10,162 nucleotides of DNA from Synechococcales cyanobacterium PMM_0085 (GCA_949127705.1 CASBQJ010000495.1:1-10162), one strand, 5' to 3'. Positions 1 to 7,103 are shown, counted from the first letter of the stretch. Numbers and translations are program-made. Notes: a model not told the origin generated them from the sequence alone.

Positions 1-290
1 ACACCATCGTCTAGGGCTTCCTTCCAGCGCGCGGCACACAGACACCAGCGATCGCCTGCCTTTAGCCCCGGAAACCCATAGGCTGGCATTGGCGTAGACA
101 AGTCGTTTCCTTGCGCCTGGGTGTAAGTCAAAAACTCCTCCGTCATCTGGGCACACACCACATGGGCCCCAAAATCCCCCGCCCCCGTATTGCACATACC
201 ATCGCGATAAAACCCCGTCATTGGCGACGTGCAGCAGGGTTGCAGCGTCCCGCCTAAAACATTACTGGCCTGCGTTGTTGTCTGTGTCAT
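1..290 (-). CDS. DUF2237 family protein, 3' end cut by window edge
   Basis: This is a small protein of the uncharacterised DUF2237 family; its biochemical role is unknown. Translating the minus strand from the ATG at 288-290 gives 96 complete codons that run off the left edge. Family hallmarks are visible: NVLGGTLQPC near residue 10, TGFYRDG at 25-31, a CAQMTEEFL stretch at 46-54, and GNDLSTP...GFPGLKAGDRWCLCAARW at 61-89. Six cysteines (19, 20, 33, 46, 83, 85) recall a metal-binding or redox protein, but this is only inferred. Family members are about 120-125 residues as I recall, so roughly 25-30 C-terminal residues lie outside the window. A purine-rich stretch (GGGAG, then AAAAGGG) precedes the start. 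The gene is divergent from the CIA30 gene, with about 130 bp between the start codons. Confidence 0.9.
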   Translation of the reverse strand, partial: MTQTTTQASNVLGGTLQPCCTSPMTGFYRDGMCNTGAGDFGAHVVCAQMTEEFLTYTQAQGNDLSTPMPAYGFPGLKAGDRWCLCAARWKEALDDG

Positions 291-378
291 AGCCCTTTTA
301 TCTCCCAAATGCCCTTTACTACTAGTTTAGAGGTTGGGTTATAAGATGTTGACCTCAAGCAGGATATGCTCTGTCGTC

Positions 379-384
379 TACAAT
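379..384 (+). promoter_or_regulatory. Possible -10 element for the CIA30-domain gene
   Basis: TACAAT matches the TATAAT consensus at 5 of 6 positions. It would place the transcription start near 391, giving a leader of about 33 bases to the ATG at 424. That leader is more normal than the roughly 9 bases to the upstream in-frame ATG at 400, so the element supports the later start. There is no -35 box at the usual spacing: TTGACC at 349-354 is 24 bp away, which is too far. Many cyanobacterial promoters lack a -35, so the element is plausible but weakly supported. Confidence 0.3.
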
Positions 385-423
385 TGAGATCATGCTCTCA
401 TGCTATTTACTCGAGCCTTAACC

Positions 424-1092
424 ATGTCTCAACCCAACCGCCAATGGGATGCAGGACGGTTCCTTCAAACTCTCACCTATTTTGAAACGATTCCTGTCGT
501 TAGCTGCTTAAAAAAAATGATATTTGGCTCGTCACCATCGCCTGCACCGCAACCTCAAGCCGGAATCATTTTTGACTTTAGCCAGCCCAGGGCGGCGCTG
601 GAGCAAACCTGGGGGGCGCTGGATGATGTGGTGATGGGGGGGGTGAGCGCGAGTTCGTTGCGACAGCAGCCCGATTCGGCGCTGTTTACGGGCTATGTGT
701 CTACCGACAATTCGGGCGGGTTTGCGTCGGTGCGGACGCGCAATTTTGAGCCGCCGCTGAATCTGGCGGCCTATAGTGGGTTTGAGCTGCGGGTGAATGG
801 TGACGGGCAGCGCTATAAGTTTTTGGTGCGCGATGAAGATTCGTGGGACAGTGTGGCGTTTGCGGCGTCGTTTGATACGGTAGCGAATGAATGGATCACG
901 GTGCGCCTGCCGTTTGCCGAACTGGTGCCTGTGTTTCGGGCCAAAACGGTGCCCAACAGCCGACCGCTAAATGCAGCACGGGTGCGATCGCTGCAGTTAA
1001 TGCTGAGTAAGTTTGAATATGACGGGGCGCTGAACCCCCGGTTTGCCGCAGGGGAATTTCGGCTGAATCTGGGGGCGATCGCCGCCTACTAA
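424..1092 (+). CDS. CIA30 (NDUFAF1-like) family protein
   Basis: The 222-residue protein belongs to the CIA30 family, named after the mitochondrial complex I assembly factor. Plant HCF173, needed for psbA translation, carries the same domain. The cyanobacterial role is not settled, and an assembly or binding function is only inferred. The N-terminus (residues 5-30, NRQWDAGRFLQTLTYFETIP) looks like the conserved leader of cyanobacterial members. A Pro-rich linker (38-45) follows, then the CIA30 beta-sandwich from about 48: FDFS, DDVVMGGVS at 67-75, NSGGFASVRTR at 96-106, GFELRVNGDGQRYKF at 119-133, WITVRLPFAELVPVFRAK at 157-174, and VRSLQLMLS at 187-195. No signal peptide or membrane segment is evident. 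I chose the ATG at 424 over the in-frame ATG at 400 because the conserved leader starts there and the possible -10 is close. A run of eight G lies inside the MGG codons at 636-643. Confidence 0.9.
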   Translation: MSQPNRQWDAGRFLQTLTYFETIPVVSCLKKMIFGSSPSPAPQPQAGIIFDFSQPRAALEQTWGALDDVVMGGVSASSLRQQPDSALFTGYVSTDNSGGFASVRTRNFEPPLNLAAYSGFELRVNGDGQRYKFLVRDEDSWDSVAFAASFDTVANEWITVRLPFAELVPVFRAKTVPNSRPLNAARVRSLQLMLSKFEYDGALNPRFAAGEFRLNLGAIAAY

Positions 1093-1107
1093 CACCCAAT
1101 TTCCCCA

Positions 1108-1136
1108 GTAGGGACATAGCACTGCTATGTCCTCAC
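1108..1136. repeat. REP-like palindrome at the 3' side of the CIA30 gene
   Basis: GGACATAGCA at 1112-1121 and TGCTATGTCC at 1123-1132 are perfect 10-base reverse complements around one C. Including GTAG on the left and TCAC on the right, the arms reach 14 bases with two mismatches. The shape resembles the dispersed palindromes of the type GTAGGG...CCCTAC that I know from many cyanobacterial genomes. It starts 15 bases after the CIA30 stop, between convergent genes, so it could form a transcript-ending hairpin. There is no T-run, so it is not a textbook intrinsic terminator. Its right arm seeds the tandem array that follows. Confidence 0.75.
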
Positions 1137-1250
1137 AGGCTCCTCACCGGCCGCTGCTATGTCCTCACAGGGCACTGCTATGTCCTCACCGGGCACTGCT
1201 ATGTCCTCACAGGCCGCTGCTATGTCCTCACAGGCCGCTGCTATGTCCTA
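1122..1250. repeat. 21-bp tandem repeat array
   Basis: The core CTGCTATGTCCTCACA recurs with a strict 21-bp period from 1154: copies start at 1154, 1175, 1196, 1217 and 1238, the last ending early at 1250. An earlier copy starts at 1122. A shortened copy (1141-1153, TCCTCACCGGCCG) lacks the first 8 bases of the unit. The 5 bases that complete each unit alternate between GGGCA and GGCCG, so the units have diverged in two subtypes. The array is non-coding, between convergent genes. It looks like repeated duplication of the right arm of the adjacent palindrome, presumably by replication slippage. It has no unique spacers, so it is not CRISPR. Confidence 0.9.
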
Positions 1251-1286
1251 AGCTTTATACCTACGGCTATAATGCACGTTTCTAAC

Positions 1287-1643
1287 TTACAGTTCCAGCT
1301 TCTGCCGAATCACTGCTTCTGAGTCCCGAAACCCAACCAGGACAGCGGCTCCATCTTTCACAAACAGGGGGCGCTTCAGCAACATGGCGTCATTGGCAAA
1401 GGCTTCCACCCATTGGGCATCAGTCCAGTCATCTTTCTGGCTGCCCAAGGCGCGATAGGACTGGCCAGAGGTATTGCGCATGGGTTTTGCCCCCAGAGCC
1501 TCTACCCAAGCTTGAACCACTTTTTTAGTAGGGGGATGATCTTTGGTGTTAACAAACTCATACTCAACCCCGCGATTGTCGAGCCAGGTTAATGCTTTTT
1601 TGCATGTCCCACAATTGGGAATGCCATACACTTGAATTACCAT
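1287..1643 (-). CDS. ArsC/Spx/YffB-family thioredoxin-fold protein
   Basis: The 118-residue protein has the ArsC/Spx/YffB fold. The N-terminus reads IQVYGIPNCGTCKKALTWL, with a CxxC pair at Cys11 and Cys14, then VEYEFVNTKDHPPT, and the conserved Arg-Pro turn LLKRPLFV at 88-95. Length and motif order match the family. Members range from arsenate reductases (glutathione-linked, one active cysteine) to the Firmicutes regulator Spx, which uses a CxxC redox switch and binds RNA polymerase. The CxxC favours the Spx-like naming, but sequence alone does not show whether this protein reduces arsenate, binds polymerase or does something else. No other arsenic-resistance gene is nearby. The ATG lies 28 bp downstream of the helicase stop on the same strand, so co-transcription is likely. 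Confidence 0.88.
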   Translation of the reverse strand: MVIQVYGIPNCGTCKKALTWLDNRGVEYEFVNTKDHPPTKKVVQAWVEALGAKPMRNTSGQSYRALGSQKDDWTDAQWVEAFANDAMLLKRPLFVKDGAAVLVGFRDSEAVIRQKLEL

Positions 1644-1671
1644 TCGTGCCTCATCAATATACCAATTGCAT

Positions 1672-2108
1672 TTACTGCTTTTCCCATTGCTGTTTCATCC
1701 GCTCGACTCGCTCTAACAAGCTTTCATTCGACAGCCGCGAATTGAGCCGTTCTACTAATAACGGAAACGCGAAGGGAGAGGGACGTTTCGTGACTTGCCA
1801 AACTAGGGTCAGTTGACGCAGGCGATCGAGGGTTTTGGCTAGCCGATGGGTTTCCAATTGCTCGTCTAACACCTCAGTTTCGGCTTGCTTTAATAATAAG
1901 TTATTGGGTTCATATTTTGAGAATACCTCAAAAATGAGAGACGAACTCACCTGCAACTGACTGACCGTTTTTTTGGCTGAGGGATACCCTCTAAAGACTA
2001 AACCGGCAATTTGGGCAATGCTGCGAAACTTACGGGCGGTTAATTCCGAAAGATTGAGGCTGGCTTTGATGTCGTCGTAGAGCTGTTCTAGGCTAAAGAA
2101 TTCTGGGG
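1672..2108 (-). pseudogene. C-terminal part of the DEXH helicase, out of frame with the rest
   Basis: This is the missing C-terminal region of the helicase, readable in the frame offset by one from the upstream part. Read from about 2106 without any stop to 1674, it gives EFFSLEQLYDDIKASLNLSE, then TARKFRSIAQIAGLVFRGYP, VSSSLIFEVFSKYEPNNLLL and a helical tail ending in EKQ. The FSLEQLYDDI...LNLSEL...KFRSIAQIAGLVFRGYP pattern is the conserved C-terminal block of ligase-associated DEXH helicases. Joined to the N-terminal part it restores a protein of about 820 residues, near the family's usual length. No good start codon precedes it; the TTG at 1954-1956 is internal to the conserved block. It is therefore most likely not a separate gene. 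The ArsC/Spx-like gene starts 28 bp after its stop. Confidence 0.85.
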
Positions 2109-4133
2109 AAAATAGGTCTTTAAGGGATACTCTTTGGGCGCTAAAATCTCAAAGCCATAGTCGTTGACTGAGACGGTGAAGGTGGCCGGCTTTTGTTTAG
2201 CAAACCGATAGCTCCACAAAAAGCCTAAGCCTTCATGCACAAATCGCCCTTCAAACGGAAACACATATAGATGCTGCCCTTCGCGGGTTTTGCAAATTTC
2301 TATTAATAATTGCTGGGAGGTGGGCAGCTGAGAAATGCGGTCTTGGGCCGCCAAAATGGGCAGCAGACACGCGATTTCGGCGTTGATTTCTGGGTTGGGG
2401 GGGCGTTGGCTTACCTGCGGAGCGATCGCATTGCCTGTTACGGTATCCAGTTCATGCCGTAGATGGGTGCTAAGTGTATCTGAAATAGCCAAGGTGCCGC
2501 CGCCCCAAGTGGGGGTGACTGTGGACTTTTTGGTGCTGTTTTTAACATAGGCCACCATGTCTTTAATCATAAAAAACTCCAATTGCCGCCCCGCAAAAAA
2601 GAAGACGTCGCCCTTGTTTAATTTTGAAACAAAGTTCTCTTCAACAGTGCCAATTTTTTTGCGATTCGTATATTGAATTTGGACGGCTTGGTTCGAGGTG
2701 ATCGTGCCAATTCCCATCCGATGCATGCGGGCAATTTGGCTATCTGTGACGTTGTGAATGCCATTTTCTAGCACTACTTTTTTGTAGCGTGGGTAAGCCG
2801 TTAAACATTTGCCACCTTGAGTAATAAATTCTAAAATCCAGGCAAATTCTGCATCCGTTAGGTTGGCATAGGCAACCGTTTGCCGCACTTCTTGTAAAAT
2901 AGCATCTGCCTGAAATCCACCGCCGCAGGCCAGGGTGATCAGATGCTGGATCAACACATCATAGGGCTGATGGCGGGGGCGGCGGGTTTCCATATCCCCT
3001 GCCGCCAACCCGCTGCGAAAGGCAGAAATTTCCAGCAGTTCTAGGGCGTTGGTGGGCAGGAAGAAGATTTCGGAGGTGCCGTGGGGCACGTGGGCAGAGC
3101 GTCCGGCGCGTTGCAGTAGGCGAGCCAGGTTTTTGGCGCTGCCAATTTGGACGACGCGCTCGACGGGCTGAAAGTCTACGCCTAAGTCTAGCGAGGAGGT
3201 GCAGACGACCCACTTGGTCTGTCCACGCTTCAGTCCCGCTTCGATCGCCTCTCGTTCGCTGGCTTCAATGGAGCCGTGGTGCAGGGCAATTTTTTCGGTG
3301 GCGTTGGGCATCGCATAGAGCAACGCCTGGTACCATTTTTCAGCCTGGGCGCGGGTGTTGGTAAAAATGAGAGTCGAGATTTCGATGTCTAATGCCGTTA
3401 CCAATTTCTCATACAGCCGCAGACCCAAGTGCCCTGCCCAAGGAAAGGTATCAATTGAGTCGGGCAGGATGCTTTTAATGATGGTTTGGCGCTGGAGGTT
3501 GGATTGGATGATGACAGGTTCTGTGCCCAACCCCACGGCAACTTGAGCCGCTTCAGAGATATTGCCGAGGGTGGCGGAGATCGCCCAGGTGCGCAGGGTA
3601 GGGCGCAGCGATCGCAAATGAGCCAAACACAGCTCCACCTGGGTGCCCCGTTTGGAGCTAAGCAATTCGTGCCATTCGTCTAAAATTACACCTTGCAATG
3701 AGCTGAACAGGTCTTTGGCGTTTGGACTAGACAGCATCACCGCCAGCGTTTCGGGTGTGGTAATCAAAATTTCTGGCATATTTTTCAGCTGCCGGGTTTT
3801 GCGGGCGCTGCTAGTATCGCCGGTGCGAGATTCGACCCGCAGGTTCCAGCCCATGTCGTCGATCGGGCGGCGGATGGAGAGTTCAATGTCTCGCGATAGG
3901 GCGCGCAATGGGGTGATGTAGAGCAGTTGCAGCCCTGGTTGCGGAGGCGTGTGGAGATGTTCGGCGATCGCCCCCATGACTGCCGCGTAGGTTTTACCCG
4001 AACCCGTCGGCACCTGAACTAAGCCGCTGCGGTGGGCTAGATAGGCGTTCCAGGTGCTGAGCTGAAAGGGTAACGGCTGCCAGCCCTGCTGCGTGAACCA
4101 GGTGAGTATGGGAGCAAGGCGGGGATCACTCAC
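2088..4133 (-). CDS. Ligase-associated-type DNA DEXH-box helicase (Lhr-like), N-terminal 681 residues before a frameshift
   Basis: A superfamily 2 DNA helicase of the ligase-associated DEXH (bacterial Lhr-like) type, which acts in DNA repair in an ATP-dependent way. All helicase motifs are intact: VPTGSGKT (Walker A, 41-48), TPLRAL (74-79), TTPETL (125-130), DEWH (152-155), SATLG (186-190), IFTNTR (256-261), HHGS (285-288), VCTSSLDLGVDF (310-321) and QRAGRSAH (341-348). The Lhr-type winged-helix and beta-barrel regions follow to about residue 676. The reading frame then shifts at TTTTCCCC (minus strand of 2105-2112) and ends after four or five non-homologous residues. The start is GTG at 4131-4133; no ATG or clear ribosome site is nearby. 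It lies 27 bp after the adenylate cyclase stop, so the two may share a transcript. Family members often sit with an ATP-dependent ligase, a nuclease and a phosphoesterase; none is here. The truncated product keeps its ATPase core, but whether it works is unknown. Confidence 0.9.
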   Translation of the reverse strand: MSDPRLAPILTWFTQQGWQPLPFQLSTWNAYLAHRSGLVQVPTGSGKTYAAVMGAIAEHLHTPPQPGLQLLYITPLRALSRDIELSIRRPIDDMGWNLRVESRTGDTSSARKTRQLKNMPEILITTPETLAVMLSSPNAKDLFSSLQGVILDEWHELLSSKRGTQVELCLAHLRSLRPTLRTWAISATLGNISEAAQVAVGLGTEPVIIQSNLQRQTIIKSILPDSIDTFPWAGHLGLRLYEKLVTALDIEISTLIFTNTRAQAEKWYQALLYAMPNATEKIALHHGSIEASEREAIEAGLKRGQTKWVVCTSSLDLGVDFQPVERVVQIGSAKNLARLLQRAGRSAHVPHGTSEIFFLPTNALELLEISAFRSGLAAGDMETRRPRHQPYDVLIQHLITLACGGGFQADAILQEVRQTVAYANLTDAEFAWILEFITQGGKCLTAYPRYKKVVLENGIHNVTDSQIARMHRMGIGTITSNQAVQIQYTNRKKIGTVEENFVSKLNKGDVFFFAGRQLEFFMIKDMVAYVKNSTKKSTVTPTWGGGTLAISDTLSTHLRHELDTVTGNAIAPQVSQRPPNPEINAEIACLLPILAAQDRISQLPTSQQLLIEICKTREGQHLYVFPFEGRFVHEGLGFLWSYRFAKQKPATFTVSVNDYGFEILAPKEYPLKTYFPQNSLA

Positions 4134-4160
4134 AATAATATCTGTGACTTGAGCGTTAAA

Positions 4161-5969
4161 TTATTCAGACTTTTTACCCAGGAGCCAGTAGGTATGCATC
4201 ACCCCTTTGCCTTTCACATCCAGCGGGGGGCGGGGGGTAAAGGTAAAGCGATCGCTCAATTTTTCGTAGACGGCTTCGCTGACCTGAATCCGCCCGACTT
4301 CGCCCTGCGATTCCATCCGGCTAGCCACGTTGACCGTATCTCCCCACAGATCGTAGGTAAATTTGCGGCTGCCGATGACGCCTGCGACGACGGGACCGGT
4401 ATGGATGCCAATGCGCAGGCGAATCGGCTGTTTATTGCGGGTTTTGAAGCGGTTGGTGGCGCGCATCATCCCTAAGGCCATGGTGGCGATCGCCTCTGCA
4501 TGATCGCGGGTCTCAGTAGGCACCCCGCCTACCACCATATAGGCATCGCCAATAGTCTTAATCTTTTCTAGCTGATAGCGGTCTGCCAGCTTATCGAAAA
4601 CGGAAAACACGCGATTCAGCAGCCCCACCAATTCTACGGGAGCAATATGAGAAGACAAACCCGTGAAGTTAACAATGTCGGCAAATAAGACCGTGGCGGC
4701 GGGAAAGCTATCGGCAATATTAGTTTCGCCCCGTTTTAGCCGCTCGGCAATGGGCTGCGGCAACACATTGAGCAACAGCCGTTCTGACATCAGCCGCTGC
4801 TGGCGTAGCTCATCTTCAGCCGTCTTGCGATCGGTAATATTGCGGGCGGTGCCTTCGTAATACAGTAAGACGTCATCGGCATCACGAACCGCGCGAACAT
4901 TTTCTGAAACCCAAATAGTAGAGCCGTCTTGGCGGTAGACTTCCGATTCAAACCCTTCGACTGAGCCAAAGCGGGTCAAGTAGGCAATCATTTCATCGCG
5001 GCGGCGCGGCTGCACATAGACCTGCTGACTGAGGTTGGTAATGCCGGCAATTAACTCGTCTGGAGAGGCGTAGTCGTAGAGCTTTGCCAATGCCGGATTA
5101 GCGCTGATGTAGCTGCCTTTTAAGGTAATTTGAAAAATTCCTTCAGCCGCATTTTCAAAAATGGCGCGGTATTTCTCTTCTGCCTGCTGCAATTGTGCAG
5201 CCCGCTGAATCACGCGCAGTTCTAGGTCTTGAGCCTGCTGCTGCAAGGTGGCTTGCGACTGCTGGAGGGCAGCTTCGGCCTGTTTGCGATCGCTAACGTC
5301 ATACAGGGTCGTCAGCAGCGTCTGAGTGTCGCCCAATACCAGTGGATGAATCGAGGCAGACACCCAAAACGCGTCATCTGTGGCACAACGCACCTGCATT
5401 TCATAGTTGCGCACCCGGCCTTGGTCTGCCAGGAGCACCTCAATCTGCCGTTCATCGTCTGGGTTCAAAAAGAATTCTTGCAGCCGATAACCCTCTTGCC
5501 GCTGCATGTCTAGCCCCAACTGCTGGATAGAAATGGAGTTGGCGTAGGTAATTTTTCCGTCTAGCTGCTGGGTCAAAATCATCAGAATTGGGGTTGATTC
5601 TGAGATCGCCCGAAACAGTTCTTCACTGCGGCGCATGGTCTCAACGGCTTGGGTGTAGAGCTGATACGCCAGCACATCGCCATGTTCTGCGGTGGCCGTC
5701 AAAATCATTTCTAGATCGGCTTTATCTCTAGAAACAGTTTCTAAAATAGTTTGCAGGGTTAGCTGTGCTAGCTGCCGCTCGGCAATTTCTGCTTCTAGTC
5801 TTTGGTTGGCAGCCTGCAGCTGGGCCTCTACAAAATCGCCATGTTCTGCGGTGGTGCTGAGCGAAATCTCCAAGTCACTGTTGGCTTGCGTTAGCCGCTT
5901 TACGTCATGGCGGAGCTGCGCTAGCTCTGTCAATAGTTGAACAGGTTCTTGGGGCGATCGCTCCATCAT
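4161..5969 (-). CDS. Class III adenylate cyclase with EHGD-repeat N-terminus and two PAS domains
   Basis: Makes cAMP from ATP. Positions here count from the upstream ATG at 5979-5981. Order: N-terminal coiled-coil-like region (15-110) with two AEHGD motifs at 45-49 and 98-102; PAS 1 (about 118-232); a Gln-rich coiled linker (235-268); PAS 2 (about 269-385, with YRAIFENAAEGIF and the PAC-like end YYEGTARNITDRK); and the cyclase catalytic domain (425-600). Metal aspartates are Asp435 (LFADIVNFT) and Asp479 (TIGDAY). Lys475 and Asp544 (YDLWGD) are the pair that selects adenine, and Asn551 and Arg555 (NVASR) are the transition-state residues, so an active adenylate cyclase is predicted. No membrane segment is seen; it is probably cytosolic. 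AGGAG at 5982-5986 touches the first ATG, so the ATG at 5967-5969, 12 bases away, is the likelier start. The N-terminal module is shared with the diguanylate cyclase at 7490-8374. Confidence 0.93.
   Translation of the reverse strand: MMERSPQEPVQLLTELAQLRHDVKRLTQANSDLEISLSTTAEHGDFVEAQLQAANQRLEAEIAERQLAQLTLQTILETVSRDKADLEMILTATAEHGDVLAYQLYTQAVETMRRSEELFRAISESTPILMILTQQLDGKITYANSISIQQLGLDMQRQEGYRLQEFFLNPDDERQIEVLLADQGRVRNYEMQVRCATDDAFWVSASIHPLVLGDTQTLLTTLYDVSDRKQAEAALQQSQATLQQQAQDLELRVIQRAAQLQQAEEKYRAIFENAAEGIFQITLKGSYISANPALAKLYDYASPDELIAGITNLSQQVYVQPRRRDEMIAYLTRFGSVEGFESEVYRQDGSTIWVSENVRAVRDADDVLLYYEGTARNITDRKTAEDELRQQRLMSERLLLNVLPQPIAERLKRGETNIADSFPAATVLFADIVNFTGLSSHIAPVELVGLLNRVFSVFDKLADRYQLEKIKTIGDAYMVVGGVPTETRDHAEAIATMALGMMRATNRFKTRNKQPIRLRIGIHTGPVVAGVIGSRKFTYDLWGDTVNVASRMESQGEVGRIQVSEAVYEKLSDRFTFTPRPPLDVKGKGVMHTYWLLGKKSE
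5676..5854 (-). repeat. Internal repeat encoding the two AEHGD motifs of the adenylate cyclase
   Basis: The 20 bases at 5676-5695 and 5835-5854 are identical (ATCGCCATGTTCTGCGGTGG on the plus strand) and lie 159 bp, or 53 codons, apart in the same frame. They encode TAEHGD twice. A related copy, ATCACCATGTTCTGCTGTAG, is found near 8206-8225 in the diguanylate cyclase gene. The conserved nucleotide block mostly reflects conserved protein sequence. Confidence 0.8.
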
Positions 5970-6099
5970 GACGCATCGCATCTCCTAAAAGGTATGCAGC
6001 TAAACCTGTGCAGGCTGTTGTCGGGTGTGGGTAGGCGCTGGTTTAAGCAGCTGAACGCGATCGCTATTGAGTTAAATCTATGACATACCGCTAAAAACA

Positions 6100-6444
6100 T
6101 TATGACGAAAACTCCAGCGTTAAACTTGGCATTAGACGCTGTAGATTCTTAAGAGATTTAGTTTGCCATAGCACCTTTTCAGAACCCTGTAACACGAGCT
6201 GGATGTTGCCGCGTTCACGCACGCGAACCACAAACATTGACAGCATACTAATTCCAGAGCTGTTCAAAAACTCTAGATCTTTTAGGTTAACGTTAAAAGA
6301 ATCAGATTCTTCTATGGCACTCACCAGCAGATTCATAATGGGCTGGTATTCTGCCATCCCATCTAACCGCAGAAACCCTTGGAAGAAAGCAGTCGAAGAT
6401 TCTGGTTCGTACCAGATGCTGTAATCATCAGTTTTTATCTCCAC
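6100..6444 (-). CDS. STAS/anti-anti-sigma-like regulator (Slr1659-type)
   Basis: A small STAS-domain protein similar to SpoIIAA-type anti-anti-sigma factors and, as I recall it, to the cyanobacterial Slr1659 group. Such proteins bind a cognate HATPase partner and are switched by Ser/Thr phosphorylation. The key loop LEFLNSSGISMLSMFV carries the serine pair that is phosphorylated in the family; the usual Asp before it (DSSG) is Asn here. The C-terminus KSLKNLQRLMPSLTLEF matches the group. The open frame reaches a TTG at 6463-6465, with further GTG options at 6457-6459 and 6442-6444. I chose 6444 because the product then begins MEIKTDDYSIWYEP, the usual start of relatives; no ribosome site decides it. 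It lies downstream of the HATPase gene, about 50-70 bp away, consistent with a partner pair. Confidence 0.82.
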   Translation of the reverse strand: MEIKTDDYSIWYEPESSTAFFQGFLRLDGMAEYQPIMNLLVSAIEESDSFNVNLKDLEFLNSSGISMLSMFVVRVRERGNIQLVLQGSEKVLWQTKSLKNLQRLMPSLTLEFSS

Positions 6445-6512
6445 GGGCTTAATATTCACAAGCAACTACTCTTCAGTCAACAGTATTTATAGTAATTTCA
6501 CGCAAGCTTCTG

Positions 6513-7103
6513 TTATACCTCTAAGTGCACCATAACAGTTACTTGCACGACTTCTGGATTATGGTGAGACGCTTGAAACTGCCAGCCAAACTGGGCAGAA
6601 TAGTCATTAATCATTGTCAACAAACCCATACTAGAGCCGCCCGCACCCATCGCGGTCTTTTCTAGCTGTTGTAGATAAAGTTCACTAGGGTCTGAGTTAA
6701 GGATGGCTTGCACAAAGGCTTGGTAATTTTCGCCTCCAGGTAGGTTGGAATAGTTGGTAATTTGGAAAATTATCTTCGACTCATAAAGGAACAAAGTGAT
6801 ACTGATCGGCAACGGGAACGCTTCGTCGCTGTACTTTACAGCGTTTTCTATCAGTTCGTTGGCAATATAGCTGACGGTTGCTTTGACCGTATTCCTGCGG
6901 TCGATTTTACTGTTAGGCAGCGTCTCGCCAGGGAAAAAGGCAGCAAAATAGTCTCCTAGAAAATCTGCCGATAGTCCGTAGTTACGCCAGCGCTGCTTGC
7001 GTAGAGCCAAGGCGGGAGAGAAATTTAGGGTGAGGTATTCCTCACTGGCAGGAACGGCTGCCAAAAAGTCTCCAAAGGTGTGAATATCATTGGTTTGAAC
7101 CAT
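6513..7103 (-). CDS. GHKL/HATPase-like regulator (Slr1658-type), possible anti-sigma or switch kinase
   Basis: A 196-residue protein with a histidine-kinase-like ATPase fold but no receiver, phospho-His or membrane part, resembling the cyanobacterial Slr1658 group. It would be the partner of the STAS protein encoded next. The N-box is clear: SYIANELIENAVKYSDE at 78-94, with Asn87 as the expected magnesium ligand. The region FQITNYSNLPGG (113-124) sits where a D-x-G-x-G box is expected, but the Asp is replaced, so nucleotide binding may be altered. GAGGSSMGLLTM (153-164) could be the lid/G2 glycine segment. EEYLTLNFSP near 21-30 and QRWRNYGLSADFL at 37-49 also fit the group. The ATG at 7101-7103 has no strong ribosome site. 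A PP2C phosphatase, the usual third member of a partner-switch system, is not in the window. Confidence 0.85.
   Translation of the reverse strand: MVQTNDIHTFGDFLAAVPASEEYLTLNFSPALALRKQRWRNYGLSADFLGDYFAAFFPGETLPNSKIDRRNTVKATVSYIANELIENAVKYSDEAFPLPISITLFLYESKIIFQITNYSNLPGGENYQAFVQAILNSDPSELYLQQLEKTAMGAGGSSMGLLTMINDYSAQFGWQFQASHHNPEVVQVTVMVHLEV

Noticed and set aside
349..384. TTGACC (349-354) and TACAAT (379-384) as one sigma-70 promoter
   Set aside because: The spacer is 24 bp, well outside 16-18; only the -10 was kept as a weak candidate.
1122..1250. Repeat array considered as CRISPR
   Set aside because: The period is a constant 21 bp with near-identical units and no unique spacers; no cas gene is near.
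1287..1643. Part of an arsenic-resistance operon
   Set aside because: No ArsR, Acr3/ArsB or ArsH gene is near, and the CxxC motif fits Spx/YffB-like proteins as well as arsenate reductases.
1954..1956. TTG as the start of a separate 94-residue gene (1672-1956)
   Set aside because: The homologous helicase block continues upstream of it without a stop, so this codon is internal to the frameshifted helicase.
2105..2112. TTTTCCCC considered as a programmed -1 frameshift site for the helicase
   Set aside because: Slipping back keeps TTT pairing but moves CCC onto TCC, so it is not an X XXY YYZ site, and a strong downstream structure was not seen. A simple indel explains the data better.
3643..3921. 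Plus-strand open frames inside the helicase, cyclase and other genes (also 4149-4475, 5229-5513, 896-1117 minus)
   Set aside because: They lie antisense or out of frame to well-supported genes, show no domain motifs and have compositions expected of shadow frames.
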